This document shows positions 16,500 through 25,356 of a stretch of 64,000 nucleotides of DNA, piece after piece (the first letter of the stretch is position 1; each line of letters starts with the position of its first letter). Below the pieces are notes generated by a model that had not been told where the DNA came from, made no database searches, and worked only from the letters and a program-made list of their open reading frames with translations. The position numbers were made by a program, and so were the translations under genes. This stretch comes from Nocardioides sp. Root682 (lineage in GTDB: Bacteria > Actinomycetota > Actinomycetes > Propionibacteriales > Nocardioidaceae). The stretch is taken from positions 357,773-421,772 of the forward strand of contig NZ_LMHJ01000001.1 of assembly GCF_001427795.1 (NCBI RefSeq). The letters run 5' to 3'.

Positions 16500-17633
16500 G
16501 TGCGAGTCCTTCACGTGACACCGGTCCGCGATCCCGCGAACCCCTTGCTGACCGGACTTCTGGAGCAGGTCCGCGCAGAGCAGGCTGCAGCCGACGACCA
16601 CGGCCTCACCTGGGACGCACGCATCTTCACCCGCGGAAACCTTCCGCCCACCCTCGATCCCTTGCGCGCGAGCTCCGACTCAGCCGAGCCACGCTCTGGA
16701 CCCGTCCTGCGCCGGGCGCTGGACCGACAGTCCCACCTCACGGCTCTCTACAGGTGGCTCGTCGACATTCAGGACGACTACGACGTGATCCTCCTCCGTC
16801 ATTTGCAGTACGACACTCATCGGCCGTCCGCAGCACGCAAGCTGCGGGTCCCGTTCCTGTCCGTTCATCACACTCTCGAGGTGCCCGAGATCCGGCTCTC
16901 AGGTGGCATCAGTGGACGGATGCGCGAGATTGCCGAACGGAGCATCGGCGTGCGGGCAATTCGAGCCGGCGACGGGATCGTCGGCGTCACCTCAGAGATC
17001 ACCGAGTACGAGCAACGCCGGGCTCGAACCGATCTACCGACCTTCGTGCTTCCCAATGGAATCGATCCCCACGGTGTCGAGCTGCTGGACGACCGCAGAG
17101 GCGAGGTACCCGAGCTCCTCTTCGTCGCCAGCACTTTCGCACCGTGGCAGGGGGTCGACCTCCTGATGGACGCCGTTCGGGACTCATCTGAGGCCTTCGT
17201 GCTCCATCTCGTCGGCACCATCCCCGATGGTGCGTTGCCGCCCGGACCGCTGGATCCGCGCGTCCGACTCCACGGACACCGCTCACGAAGCGAGATAAAC
17301 GACATCGCCGCCACAGCATGGCTCGGCCTGTCCGCGTTTGCTCTCGAACGAAAGCAGATGACTGAAGCCTGCAGCCTCAAGGTCCGGGAGTACCTCGCGT
17401 CCGGACTCCCGACCTATGCCGGTCACCGCGACGTCTTTCCCCCCAGCGAGTTCTTCTTCAGGACGGGACCGGTGTCGATGAACGCCATCTTGTCCTATGC
17501 ACACGAGATGCGTCGTCAGTCCCGGGAGGACGTCCGGCGAGCCAGTCTGCCCCATGTCGCGAAGGCAACCATCCTGACCACGGTCAGTGCTCAGCTCGCG
17601 CGGGCGTATGGCACCGGGACAGCGCAGGACTGA
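16500..17633 (+). CDS. Glycosyltransferase, GT4-like
   Basis: 377 residues, GTG start behind a leaderless -10. The N-terminus (MRVLHVTPVRDPANPLLTGL) and the middle VLPNGIDPHGVELL and LLFVASTFAPWQGVDLLMDA match GT-B glycosyltransferases; the C-terminal EACSLKVREYLASGLPTYAG stands where the donor-site Glu motif is expected. It forms a single-gene unit at the end of the polysaccharide locus. Its TGA stop is directly followed by the TCA (stop) of the convergent L,D-transpeptidase gene. Confidence 0.85.
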   Translation: MRVLHVTPVRDPANPLLTGLLEQVRAEQAAADDHGLTWDARIFTRGNLPPTLDPLRASSDSAEPRSGPVLRRALDRQSHLTALYRWLVDIQDDYDVILLRHLQYDTHRPSAARKLRVPFLSVHHTLEVPEIRLSGGISGRMREIAERSIGVRAIRAGDGIVGVTSEITEYEQRRARTDLPTFVLPNGIDPHGVELLDDRRGEVPELLFVASTFAPWQGVDLLMDAVRDSSEAFVLHLVGTIPDGALPPGPLDPRVRLHGHRSRSEINDIAATAWLGLSAFALERKQMTEACSLKVREYLASGLPTYAGHRDVFPPSEFFFRTGPVSMNAILSYAHEMRRQSREDVRRASLPHVAKATILTTVSAQLARAYGTGTAQD

Positions 17634-18842
17634 TCAGCTGAGTGCTGACCCTGCCAGATAGTCGGGCCACCTGATGTTCCAGTCGCCGTAGCCATTCCAA
17701 GACTCCATCGGCCGGTTCGTGCCGACGTACTGGACGACGTCGCCGCGGCGGGTCATGTTGTAGAGCCAGGCCGCGTTGGCGGTGCTCATGCCGGTGCAGC
17801 CGTGGGAGACGTTCTCGTGGCCCTGGGAGCCGACCGACCACGGGGCGGCGTGGATGAACTCACCGGAGTTCGTCAGGCGCATCGCCCACTTCACGTCGTC
17901 GAGGTCGTAGGCCTCGGACGAGCCCGCCGGGATGCCGACGGTCTCGGAGTTCATCCGGCGGGTCGCGAACTTCTCCATGATCACCTTCGTGCCGGACCGG
18001 GTGATGAAGCCCGCCTTGCCCGTCGTGATCGGGATGGTGCGCAGCAGCTTGCCGTTGGAGAGGACCTTCATCTGGTGGGTCTTCGCGTTGACCTTGTAGA
18101 CGTGCGCGTCGCCGACAGTGAAGGCGAGGTCACGATCTTCCTGGCCGTAGACGCCACCGCCGGCAGAGACGCTGTTGATGTCGATGTTGACGCTGACCTT
18201 CGAGCCGGCCTTCCAGTAGGCCTGCGGACGCCAGTGGGCTTCCTTGTCGCTCACCCATCGCCACGACCCGGCCTGGGCTGGGACCGCAGTGACCTTCATC
18301 TTCGTCTCGAAGGCGGCCTTGTCGGTCACGGGGAGATCGAAGGTGACGACCACGGGCATGCCGATGCCGACCTTCTCGCCGTCGAGCGGCGAGACCGAGG
18401 GATAGGTCTGCTGGGAAAGTGCGAGCGTCTGGGTCGTGAAGACCGTGTCGCTGTCGGCCTGGGTGCCCTCGGCGTTCGTGGCAGTGGCGAGGACGCGGTA
18501 GCGGACGCCCGGCTCGAGCCGGTCGCTGGCGATCCAGCGTCCACTGGCCTGGTCCACCGCGCCCTTGAGCGGACCTGCCGCCGACCGGACCTTCACCGTC
18601 TTCAGCGCACCGTCCACGGCCGCAACGCGCAGGATCGTGTCGACGGGGACGTTCGTCGCACCGGCCTTGACGTTGGTGCGCACCGACGCCTGGACCGCGG
18701 CTGCGGCCGTCGTCTCGGCGGTGCCATCGTCACTGGCGCCGGGAAGCACGCCCGAGCCGTCGCAACCGGCTGCCACCACCGCAATGAGGGACAGGACGGC
18801 ACAAGAGCGCACCAAGTAGGCGCGACGGGGCGTAATGGACAC
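17634..18842 (-). CDS. L,D-transpeptidase lipoprotein with Ig-like domain(s)
   Basis: 402 residues, GTG start. The signal peptide ends in a lipobox (VAAGC, Cys27), so it should be lipid-anchored outside the membrane. The middle (about 60-270) resembles the Ig-like domains of mycobacterial LdtMt2-type enzymes. The YkuD domain carries SHGCTGMSTANAAWLYN with the catalytic Cys, plus the upstream GEFIHAAPW histidine. It makes 3-3 peptidoglycan cross-links. It has its own leaderless promoter and follows the ctaF terminator. Confidence 0.93.
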   Translation of the reverse strand: MSITPRRAYLVRSCAVLSLIAVVAAGCDGSGVLPGASDDGTAETTAAAAVQASVRTNVKAGATNVPVDTILRVAAVDGALKTVKVRSAAGPLKGAVDQASGRWIASDRLEPGVRYRVLATATNAEGTQADSDTVFTTQTLALSQQTYPSVSPLDGEKVGIGMPVVVTFDLPVTDKAAFETKMKVTAVPAQAGSWRWVSDKEAHWRPQAYWKAGSKVSVNIDINSVSAGGGVYGQEDRDLAFTVGDAHVYKVNAKTHQMKVLSNGKLLRTIPITTGKAGFITRSGTKVIMEKFATRRMNSETVGIPAGSSEAYDLDDVKWAMRLTNSGEFIHAAPWSVGSQGHENVSHGCTGMSTANAAWLYNMTRRGDVVQYVGTNRPMESWNGYGDWNIRWPDYLAGSALS

Positions 18843-18848
18843 CAGAGA

Positions 18849-18854
18849 AGGGTA
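18849..18854 (-). promoter_or_regulatory. -10 element TACCCT, leaderless promoter for the L,D-transpeptidase
   Basis: On the minus strand TACCCT ends 6 nt before the GTG at 18842. Confidence 0.5.
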
Positions 18855-18888
18855 CCTGCCACAACCTCACCAGAACCGCTGGAAACAC

Positions 18889-18926
18889 GTTGGCGGTGTC
18901 ACACCGTGAGGTGCGACACCGCCAAC
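18889..18926 (-). terminator. Hairpin terminator of ctaC-ctaD-ctaF
   Basis: A 12-bp perfect stem (18889-18900 with 18915-18926) with a further 4-bp inner stem (CACC/GGTG) lies 34 nt beyond the ctaF stop. No T-tract. Confidence 0.7.
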
Positions 18927-18959
18927 GAGATCAGCGTCAGACGTACTGACTCCAGGGAA

Positions 18960-19391
18960 TCAGTGGGCGTACTCGCCGCGGTAGTACTCGTAGATCCAGC
19001 CCGGCACGGCCAGCGCACCGAGGACGAACCCGATGATCACGAGCCACCAGGCCAGCACGGCCACGGCGAAGACGATCACGCCGAGAGCGGCGGCGCACCA
19101 CAGCGGCCACCAGGAGTACGGCGGGAAGAAGCCGAGCTCGCCCGCGCCGTCAGCGATCTCGCCGTCCTTGCGGTCCTCCGGCCGGGCGTCCATCCGCCGG
19201 GCGTGGAAGCCGAGGTACAGCGTCATCATCGCGCAGAGCAGCGTGGTCATGACCAGGGCGGACGTGCCGGTCCAGTCGCCGCAGTTCTCCTTGCCGCAGC
19301 GGGTGCCGGCGTCGGTGATGAACCAGTAGGCCGGTGAGACCAGGACCAGGAAGATCGTGGTCAGGCCGAAGATCCAGGCTTCGATCTTCAT
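18960..19391 (-). CDS. ctaF: Actinobacterial cytochrome c oxidase subunit IV
   Basis: 143 residues, four membrane helices in two pairs (about 5-25, 42-62, 98-114, 117-135), with the family features KIEAWIFGLTTIFLVLVSPA at the start and the conserved GWIYEYYRGEYAH end. It is a small structural subunit of the aa3 oxidase. Its ATG shares one base with the ctaD stop (TGATG), so translation is coupled. Last gene of the ctaC-ctaD-ctaF operon. Confidence 0.95.
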   Translation of the reverse strand: MKIEAWIFGLTTIFLVLVSPAYWFITDAGTRCGKENCGDWTGTSALVMTTLLCAMMTLYLGFHARRMDARPEDRKDGEIADGAGELGFFPPYSWWPLWCAAALGVIVFAVAVLAWWLVIIGFVLGALAVPGWIYEYYRGEYAH

Positions 19392-21142
19392 CAGTGGTCA
19401 CCGTCCTGCTTCTTGATCTGCTCTTCCAGGTGCTCGGCGCGCCCCTCGGTGTCCGGCAGGTCGCCCACACCGTTGCCCTCGAACTCTGCCGGGTTGTCGT
19501 ACATCTCGATCGCGGCGATCTCCGGGTGGTGGAGGTCGAAGGCAGGCGACTCGGAGCGGATCCGCGGCAGGGTGTGGAAGTTGTGACGCGGCGGCGGGCA
19601 GCTCGTGGCCCACTCCAGCGACCGGCCCCAGCCCCACGGGTCGTCGGTGTTGACCAGCGGGCTCTTGCGCGAGACGTACACGTTGTAGAAGAACGGCAGC
19701 ATCGAGGAGGCGAGCACGAAGGCACCGATCGTCGACACCTGGTTCAGCGTCTCGAAGCCATCGCCGGGCAAGTAGTCCGCGTAGCGACGCGGCATGCCCT
19801 CGATGCCCAGCCAGTGCTGGATGAGGAAGGTCGTGTGGAAACCGATGAACAACAGCCAGAAGTGGATCTTGCCCAGTCGTTCGTCGAGCATTCGTCCGGT
19901 GAGCTTCGGCCACCAGAAGTAGAAGCCCGCGAACATCGCGAACACCACCGTGCCGAACACCGTGTAGTGGAAGTGCGCCACCACGAAGTACGAGTCGGAC
20001 ACGTGGAAGTCCAGCGGCGGGCTGGCCAGGATGATGCCGGTCAGGCCACCGAAGAGGAACGTCGTGAGGAAGCCGATCGACCACAGCATGGGTGTGTCCA
20101 TGCGTACTGATCCGCCCCACATCGTGCCGATCCAGTTGAAGAACTTCACGCCGGTCGGAACCGCGATCAGGAACGTCATGCCGGAGAAGAACGCCAGGTT
20201 GACCGCACCGGTGACGAACATGTGGTGTGCCCACACCGCCACCGAGAGGATCGCGATGCCGAGCGTGGCGCCGACCAGGCCGACGTAGCCGAAGATCGGC
20301 TTGCGGCTGAAGACCGGCAGGATCTCGGAGATGATGCCGAAGAACGGCAGGGCGATGATGTAGACCTCTGGGTGCCCGAAGAACCAGAACAGGTGTTGCC
20401 AGAGGATCGCGCCACCTGTCGAGGTGTCGAAGACGTGGGCACCGAGTTGTCGATCAGCCTCGAGCGAGAGCAGCGCACCGGCGAGGATCGGGAAGGCGAT
20501 CAGCACGAGGATCGCCGTGATCAGCACGGTCCACACGAAGATCGGCATCCGGAACATCGTCATGCCGGGCGCGCGCATGCAGATGATCGTGGTGATGAAG
20601 TTGACCGCACCCAGGATCGTGCCGAGACCGGCCATCCACAGGCCCATGATCCACAGGTCGCCACCGACGCCGGGGCTGTTCACCGAGTCGGACAGCGGGG
20701 TGTAGGCGAACCAGCCGAAGGACGCAGCGCCCTGCGGGGTGAGGAAGCCGGCACCGGCGATGAGACCACCGAACAGGTACAGCCAGTAGCTGAACATGTT
20801 CAGGCGCGGGAACGCGACGTCGGGCGCACCGATCTGCAGCGGCATGATCGCGTTGCCGAAGCCGAAGAACAGCGGCGTCGCGAAGAGCAGCAGCATGATC
20901 GTGCCGTGCATCGTGAAGAGCTGGTTGTAGAGCTCCTCGTTGACGATCTGGCTGCCCGGGTAGGCGAGCTCCGACCGGATGAGCAGCGCCATGATTCCGC
21001 CGGCGATGAACCAGGCCATGGCCGTACCGAAGTACAGGTTGCCGATCAGCTTGTGGTCGGTCGTGGTCAGCACCCGCACGACCTGCTGGCCGAGCGGCTT
21101 GCGCTCGGTGAGGTCCGCGGAGCGAGTGGCAGTCGCGGTCAC
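19391..21142 (-). CDS. ctaD: Cytochrome c oxidase (aa3) subunit I
   Basis: 583 residues with 12 helices. The catalytic core is intact: [20 protein letters not shown] (cross-linked His-Tyr), WAHHMFVTG (CuB histidines), and the helix X segment [20 protein letters not shown] (heme ligands). It reduces oxygen and pumps protons. The GTG start overlaps the ctaC stop by 4 nt (GTGA). In M. tuberculosis ctaD lies elsewhere on the chromosome, whereas here it is in the ctaC operon. Confidence 0.97.
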   Translation of the reverse strand: MTATATRSADLTERKPLGQQVVRVLTTTDHKLIGNLYFGTAMAWFIAGGIMALLIRSELAYPGSQIVNEELYNQLFTMHGTIMLLLFATPLFFGFGNAIMPLQIGAPDVAFPRLNMFSYWLYLFGGLIAGAGFLTPQGAASFGWFAYTPLSDSVNSPGVGGDLWIMGLWMAGLGTILGAVNFITTIICMRAPGMTMFRMPIFVWTVLITAILVLIAFPILAGALLSLEADRQLGAHVFDTSTGGAILWQHLFWFFGHPEVYIIALPFFGIISEILPVFSRKPIFGYVGLVGATLGIAILSVAVWAHHMFVTGAVNLAFFSGMTFLIAVPTGVKFFNWIGTMWGGSVRMDTPMLWSIGFLTTFLFGGLTGIILASPPLDFHVSDSYFVVAHFHYTVFGTVVFAMFAGFYFWWPKLTGRMLDERLGKIHFWLLFIGFHTTFLIQHWLGIEGMPRRYADYLPGDGFETLNQVSTIGAFVLASSMLPFFYNVYVSRKSPLVNTDDPWGWGRSLEWATSCPPPRHNFHTLPRIRSESPAFDLHHPEIAAIEMYDNPAEFEGNGVGDLPDTEGRAEHLEEQIKKQDGDH

Positions 21143-22014
21143 TCGTGCCCTCCCTCGTCGTCGTGGATGAGGTTCTCGGAGTAGACGCCGCCGTCGACGG
21201 GCTCCTCGGAGACGTGCTCGGGGTCAGCGGCCAGCTCGGCCAGGTACGCGTCGTACTCCGCGTCGGTGACGACCTTGACCGTGAAGAGCATCCGCGAGTG
21301 GTAGGCGCCGCACAGCTCGTAGCACTTGCCGTCGTAGACACCGGTCTCGGTAGGCGTCACCTGGTAGGAGTTGTCGTTGCCGGGAACGACGTCCATGCGC
21401 ATGGCGAAGGACGGGATGCCGAAGTTGTGGATCACGTCGGGGCTGTACAGCTGGAACTCGACGGTCTTGTGGACCGGAATGACCAGCTGCGGGATGTCCT
21501 CGCCCGTACCGGCGACGTAGAGGTTCTTGCCGCCCGCAGCCTCGCTGTCGGGGTAGTTGAACGTCCACGACCACTTCTGGCCGACCACCTTGACGATGAC
21601 GTCCGGGTTCGGGTCGTGCTCGAGCGCGATGTTCTGCACCCGCACCGTCTGGGCGAAGAACGCAACCACCATCACGATCGGGAAGATCGTGTAGAAGATC
21701 TCGATCGGCAGGTTGTAGCGCGTCTGGACCGGGACCTCGTCGTCACTGCGACGACGGAACCAGATCGGGACACCAATGATGAGCGCCCACGTGATCACGC
21801 CGGTGACGAGAGCAGCGATCCACGCGCCCTGCCACAACAGGAGGATGTGCTCACCCTGTTCGGACTTGATCTCCGGCATGCCGAACCGTTCCCACTGGGT
21901 ATCGGTCGAACATCCGGACAACGCGAACGCGAGTACGACGATGCCGGCGAGCGGGATCACGCGGCGCAATTGCCGACGAGGTCCACGCGTGCGCTCGGGT
22001 AGCCACCAGCCCAC
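21139..22014 (-). CDS. ctaC: Cytochrome c oxidase (aa3) subunit II
   Basis: 291 residues. A lipoprotein-type signal (LSGC) is followed by two membrane helices and a cupredoxin domain with the CuA site [14 protein letters not shown]. The GTG at 22014 is chosen because GAGGAAGG lies 7 nt upstream; the frame is open much further to 23160 but that part is antisense to the cysteine desulfurase gene. It accepts electrons from QcrC and starts the ctaC-ctaD-ctaF operon, divergent from the desulfurase gene. Confidence 0.95.
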   Translation of the reverse strand: MGWWLPERTRGPRRQLRRVIPLAGIVVLAFALSGCSTDTQWERFGMPEIKSEQGEHILLLWQGAWIAALVTGVITWALIIGVPIWFRRRSDDEVPVQTRYNLPIEIFYTIFPIVMVVAFFAQTVRVQNIALEHDPNPDVIVKVVGQKWSWTFNYPDSEAAGGKNLYVAGTGEDIPQLVIPVHKTVEFQLYSPDVIHNFGIPSFAMRMDVVPGNDNSYQVTPTETGVYDGKCYELCGAYHSRMLFTVKVVTDAEYDAYLAELAADPEHVSEEPVDGGVYSENLIHDDEGGHE

Positions 22015-22140
22015 GAACGAGCCTTCCTCTCGAGGGTCAGAACAATTGCGAACACTAGCGGAGACGGGACTCGTGCGGGGCGTGGGGTCAGTGGTTCGGG
22101 ATCGGCGCGGCGTGCGCGCACCGCTCCCCTGCCCCTCATC

Positions 22141-22146
22141 TATCGT
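22141..22146 (+). promoter_or_regulatory. -10 element TATCGT, leaderless promoter for the cysteine desulfurase
   Basis: TATCGT ends 6 nt before the GTG at 22153. Confidence 0.5.
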
Positions 22147-22152
22147 CGCCCT

Positions 22153-23271
22153 GTGAGCAGCACGCCTGAGGTGTACCTCGACGCGGCGTCGTCGCAGCGC
22201 CTGCACCCCGCAGCGCACGACACGCTGCTCGCTGCGCTCGAGCGGGGGTACGGCGACCCGCGTCGGCTCCACGGTCGCGGCAGGGACGCGCGCCTGCTCC
22301 TCGACAACGCCCGCGCCGTGGTCGCCGAGGCGCTGGGTGCCCAACCCGACGAGATCACCTTCACCGCGTCCGGCACCGACGCCGTGCACCGGGGGCTGTT
22401 GGGGCTCGCGTCCACGACAGGACTCAGCGGGATCGTGCACAGCGCGGTCGAGCACTCCTCGGTGCTGCATGCCGTCGAGTGGCGTGAGTCGTCTGCCCAC
22501 GCGAGCATCGCGGTGGACCCGGCCGGTCGGGTCGACCTGGAGGCGCTCGCCGTGGCGTCGCGACGCGACGGCGTGGCCGTGGTCGCCCTGCAGGCCGCCA
22601 ACCAGGAGGTCGGCACCCTTCAGCCGGTGGACGAGCTCGACCTGCCCGGCGGCGTACCCCTGTTCATGGACGCGGCCGCAGCGGTCGGGCACGTCGTGCT
22701 CCCCCGTCGTTGGGACGCCCTCGCCGCCTCCGCCCACAAGTGGGGCGGCCCGGCCGGGGTCGGCGTTCTCGCGGTCCGCCGGGGCACTCGCTGGACCAAT
22801 CCGTTCCCCGGCGAGGACGAGCTCGAGAACCCGGCCGGCTTCCCGAACGTGCCCGCCGCCCTGGCTGCCGCCGCGGCGCTCCAGGCGGTGCTGGCCGAGC
22901 GGGAGCAGGTCGCCACGCGCCAGTTCGAGATGGTCGAGCGGATTCGTCGCGCCGCCGCCGGTCTCCCCGACACCGAGGTGGTCGGGGACCCGATCGCCCG
23001 GCTCCCCCACCTGGTGACGTTCTCCTGCCTGTACGTCGGCGGCGACGAGATCGTCACCGACCTCGCGCAACGCGGCTACGGCGTCGCCAGCGGGTCGGCC
23101 TGCACCGCCTCCACCCTGGAGCCGAGCCACGTGCTCGCGGCGATGGGCGCCCTGACGCACGGCAACGTCCGGGTGTCACTGGACCGTGACACCACCGACG
23201 ACCAGGTCGACGGCTTCTGCGCGGCACTCGTCGAGTCCGTCACGGCCATCCGTGCCAGGGCAGGGCTGTGA
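22153..23271 (+). CDS. Cysteine desulfurase-like PLP enzyme (IscS/NifS family)
   Basis: 372 residues, class V aminotransferase fold. VYLDAASSQRLHPAA marks the N-terminus, ASAHKWGGPAGVG carries the PLP lysine, and GYGVASGSACTASTLEPSHV carries the catalytic Cys loop, so persulfide formation from cysteine is plausible. It is shorter than the usual ~390-400 residues. It overlaps a TusA-like gene by 4 nt (GTGA), suggesting that the sulfur is passed directly to that partner. No IscU/SufU scaffold gene is adjacent. Confidence 0.9.
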   Translation: MSSTPEVYLDAASSQRLHPAAHDTLLAALERGYGDPRRLHGRGRDARLLLDNARAVVAEALGAQPDEITFTASGTDAVHRGLLGLASTTGLSGIVHSAVEHSSVLHAVEWRESSAHASIAVDPAGRVDLEALAVASRRDGVAVVALQAANQEVGTLQPVDELDLPGGVPLFMDAAAAVGHVVLPRRWDALAASAHKWGGPAGVGVLAVRRGTRWTNPFPGEDELENPAGFPNVPAALAAAAALQAVLAEREQVATRQFEMVERIRRAAAGLPDTEVVGDPIARLPHLVTFSCLYVGGDEIVTDLAQRGYGVASGSACTASTLEPSHVLAAMGALTHGNVRVSLDRDTTDDQVDGFCAALVESVTAIRARAGL

Positions 23272-23498
23272 CGATGCTGGAGCTGGACTGCCGGGACCTC
23301 CCGTGCCCTCGCCCGATCATCGAGCTGGCGAAGGCGTTGCCGTCGGTTGCCGTCGGCGACCTGCTGGCCGTGGTCGCCCGCGACCCCGCAGCGCGCTACG
23401 ACGTCCCGGCGTGGTGCCGGATGAGGGGGCAGGAGTACGTCGGCGAGGACCTCGCCGACGACCACCTGCCCCGCTACACCGTGCGGCGGCTCAGCTGA
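23268..23498 (+). CDS. TusA/SirA-like sulfur carrier protein
   Basis: 76 residues with the family motif near the N-terminus, LDCRDLPCPRPIIELAKAL, whose CPxP cysteine is the sulfur-accepting residue. A second pair of features, PAWCRMRGQEYVGE, lies near the C-terminus. TusA-type proteins relay persulfide sulfur to tRNA modification, molybdenum cofactor synthesis or other acceptors. The GTG start overlaps the cysteine desulfurase stop, indicating cotranslation and a likely donor-acceptor pair. No TusBCD or TusE genes are seen. Confidence 0.85.
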   Translation: MTMLELDCRDLPCPRPIIELAKALPSVAVGDLLAVVARDPAARYDVPAWCRMRGQEYVGEDLADDHLPRYTVRRLS

Positions 23499-23505
23499 GC
23501 CGAGC

Positions 23506-24495
23506 TCAGACGACGAACTTGCCGACCTCGTCGGCGGCGTCGTCACCGTAGGACGCACGCACCCGGTCGACGAACTGCGCCGTCGTGAAGTCGTACTCCT
23601 GGGTGCCGACCGTCTCGACGACGTAGGCGGCGAGGACGCAACCGACCTGGGCGGCACGCTCGAGCGTGGAACCCCACGACAGGGCCGCGAGGAAGCCGGC
23701 ACGGAACGCGTCACCGACACCGGTGGGCTCCAGGGCCGCGACGTCCTTGGCAGCCGGGATCTCGAACGACGTGCCGTCGTTCGTGGTGACCCGGACGCCG
23801 TCCTTGCCGAGCGTGGTGACCTGGATGTCGACCTTCGAGAGCACCTCTTCGGCGCTCCAGCCGGTCTTCTTCTCGATGACGTGCGACTCGTACTCGTTGG
23901 AGAACAGGATCGCAGCGCCCTCGATGAGGTCCCGGATCAGGTCACCCTCGGCGAAGGCGAGCTGCTGGGAGCAGTCAGCGATGAACGGGTAGCCACGCTG
24001 GCGGCACTCCTCGGTGTGGCGCTTCATCGCGGCCGGGTCGTCCGCGCCGATCAGGACGTACGACGGCGCGCCGACCCGCTCGACGATGGGCGCCAGCTCG
24101 ATCTGGCTGGCCTCGCTCATCGCGCCCGGGTAGAACGACGCGAACTGCGCCATCGTCGTGTCCGTGGTGCACACGAAGCGCGCGGTGTGCTTGCTGTCGG
24201 AGATGTGCACGGAGTCGCAGTCGACGCCGTTGCGCTCGAGCCAGGAGCGGTAGTCGGCGAAGTCCTCGCCGGCAGCGCCGACCAGGACCGGGCGCAGCCC
24301 GAGGCGCGCCAGGCCGAAGCACATGTTGGGTGCCACTCCGCCGCGGCGGATCTCGAGGTCGTTGACCAGGAAGGACACCGAGAGCTTGTCGAGCTGATCG
24401 ACCACCAGCGAGTCCGAGAACTTGCCGGCAAACGTCATCAGATGGTCGGTCGCGATCGATCCAGCGATCAGGAGGGAGCCCGTGGGTTCAGTCAC
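23506..24495 (-). CDS. PfkB-family sugar/nucleoside kinase, adenosine kinase-like
   Basis: 329 residues. The PfkB pattern is complete: GSIATDHLMTF at the N-terminus, a GGVAPNMCFGLARLG loop, and the C-terminal ATP/anion-hole signature EPTGVGDAFRAGFLAALSWG with the catalytic Asp. In M. tuberculosis the gene at the matching position (Rv2202c) is adenosine kinase, so that substrate is likely here, though only by synteny. The GTG at 24495 gives the expected N-terminus; the 16 codons before it are not conserved-looking. Confidence 0.85.
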   Translation of the reverse strand: MTEPTGSLLIAGSIATDHLMTFAGKFSDSLVVDQLDKLSVSFLVNDLEIRRGGVAPNMCFGLARLGLRPVLVGAAGEDFADYRSWLERNGVDCDSVHISDSKHTARFVCTTDTTMAQFASFYPGAMSEASQIELAPIVERVGAPSYVLIGADDPAAMKRHTEECRQRGYPFIADCSQQLAFAEGDLIRDLIEGAAILFSNEYESHVIEKKTGWSAEEVLSKVDIQVTTLGKDGVRVTTNDGTSFEIPAAKDVAALEPTGVGDAFRAGFLAALSWGSTLERAAQVGCVLAAYVVETVGTQEYDFTTAQFVDRVRASYGDDAADEVGKFVV

Positions 24496-24566
24496 GACAC
24501 GGAACGTTATCGGACTCGTAACACGAAGTTGGGGCAGTCCCACTGGGTCTACCCAGGAGTAACGCT

Positions 24567-24572
24567 TAGCGT
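24567..24572 (+). promoter_or_regulatory. -10 element TAGCGT, leaderless promoter for the 70-residue protein
   Basis: TAGCGT ends 6 nt before the ATG at 24579. Confidence 0.5.
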
Positions 24573-24578
24573 CGAAGC

Positions 24579-24791
24579 ATGACGCCGTACGAAGAGATCG
24601 CCGCCCCCAGCGACCTGCACGCCGACTGCGAGGCGGTCAACCGCCAGCTCGCGAAGGCGGCCGTGCAGGCCACCCGCCCCGCACCCAGCATCCACTTCGA
24701 CGAATTCCCCCGCGAGATGCCCAAGCGCGGGATCGAGATCTCCGAGGCCGCCCAGCGCCTCGCGAACGCGCTTCAGCTTCATCTCGACTGA
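24579..24791 (+). CDS. Small uncharacterised protein (70 aa)
   Basis: I do not recognise the family. The protein is soluble, mixed in charge and helical in appearance (DCEAVNRQLAKAAVQ, then EISEAAQRLANALQLHLD), with no Cys motif apart from one Cys. It is supported as real by its leaderless -10, codon use like that of its neighbours and a strong hairpin terminator 11 nt after its stop. The terminator is shared with the convergent IscA-type gene. Confidence 0.7.
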   Translation: MTPYEEIAAPSDLHADCEAVNRQLAKAAVQATRPAPSIHFDEFPREMPKRGIEISEAAQRLANALQLHLD

Positions 24792-24802
24792 TTCAGCCGA
24801 CG

Positions 24803-24846
24803 CAACGCAAGAGGCCCCCGCCAACCGGCGGGGGCCTCTTGCGTTG
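24803..24846. terminator. Bidirectional hairpin terminator
   Basis: A 20-bp perfect stem (24803-24822 with 24827-24846) with an AACC loop lies between two convergent genes and should end transcription from both sides. It is the longest perfect stem found in the window apart from short palindromes. Confidence 0.85.
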
Positions 24847-24857
24847 CTGAGGATGAC

Positions 24858-25280
24858 TCAGTTGAAGCTGTCACCGCACGCGCACGAGCCGGTCGCGTTC
24901 GGGTTGTCGATGGTGAAGCCCTGCTTCTCGATCGTGTCGACGAAGTCGATCACCGCACCGTTGAGGTAGGGGACGCTCATCCGGTCGACGACCACGCCGA
25001 CGCCGTCGAAGTCGGTCACGACGTCGCCGTCGAGGGTCCGCTCGTCGAAGAAGAGCTGGTAGCGCAGGCCGCTGCAGCCACCGGGCTGCACCGAGATCCG
25101 CAGCTGCAGGTCCGAGCGGCCCTCCTGCTCGAGCAGGCTGGCGACCTTCGCGGCCGCAACCGGGCTGATGTTGATCTGGTCTTCACGGCGGTCAAAGGAG
25201 ACCGGCTCGGCGATGGTCGCCGTCGTACCGGTGGCCTCGGCCTCGTGACTGTGGCCGCCACCGCAGCAGGCGTCGCTCAT
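24858..25280 (-). CDS. HesB/IscA-type iron-sulfur cluster carrier (ErpA-like)
   Basis: 140 residues. The A-type carrier signature is complete: a Cys in QPGGCSGLRYQLFF and the C-terminal pair in GSCACGDSF. An N-terminal extension with CCGGGHSHEAEA may bind metal, which is common in actinobacterial homologues. It would hand Fe-S clusters to target proteins. The ATG at 25280 is preceded by GGAG at a 5-nt spacing; a GTG two codons upstream is less likely. A sigma-70-like promoter is visible upstream. Confidence 0.92.
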   Translation of the reverse strand: MSDACCGGGHSHEAEATGTTATIAEPVSFDRREDQINISPVAAAKVASLLEQEGRSDLQLRISVQPGGCSGLRYQLFFDERTLDGDVVTDFDGVGVVVDRMSVPYLNGAVIDFVDTIEKQGFTIDNPNATGSCACGDSFN

Positions 25281-25300
25281 TCTCACTCCAGGGTGTTGTC

Positions 25301-25329
25301 CATATTTGGTGTGTCAGAAAGGGGTTCAA
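25301..25329 (-). promoter_or_regulatory. Promoter of the IscA-type gene
   Basis: On the minus strand, -35 TTGAAC (25324-25329) is separated by 17 nt from -10 AATATG (25301-25306), placing the start about 15 nt before the ATG. Confidence 0.45.
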
Positions 25330-25356
25330 CTACAACCAATGGTCGCACAGTTGTGG

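Noticed and set aside
22015..23160. N-terminal extension of the ctaC open frame
   Set aside because: It is antisense to the cysteine desulfurase; the GTG at 22014 has a good ribosome-binding site and gives the known subunit II start.
24549..24824. A 91-residue minus-strand frame opposite the small protein gene
   Set aside because: It overlaps the terminator stem and the divergent leaderless promoter, and its sequence looks like a mirror frame.
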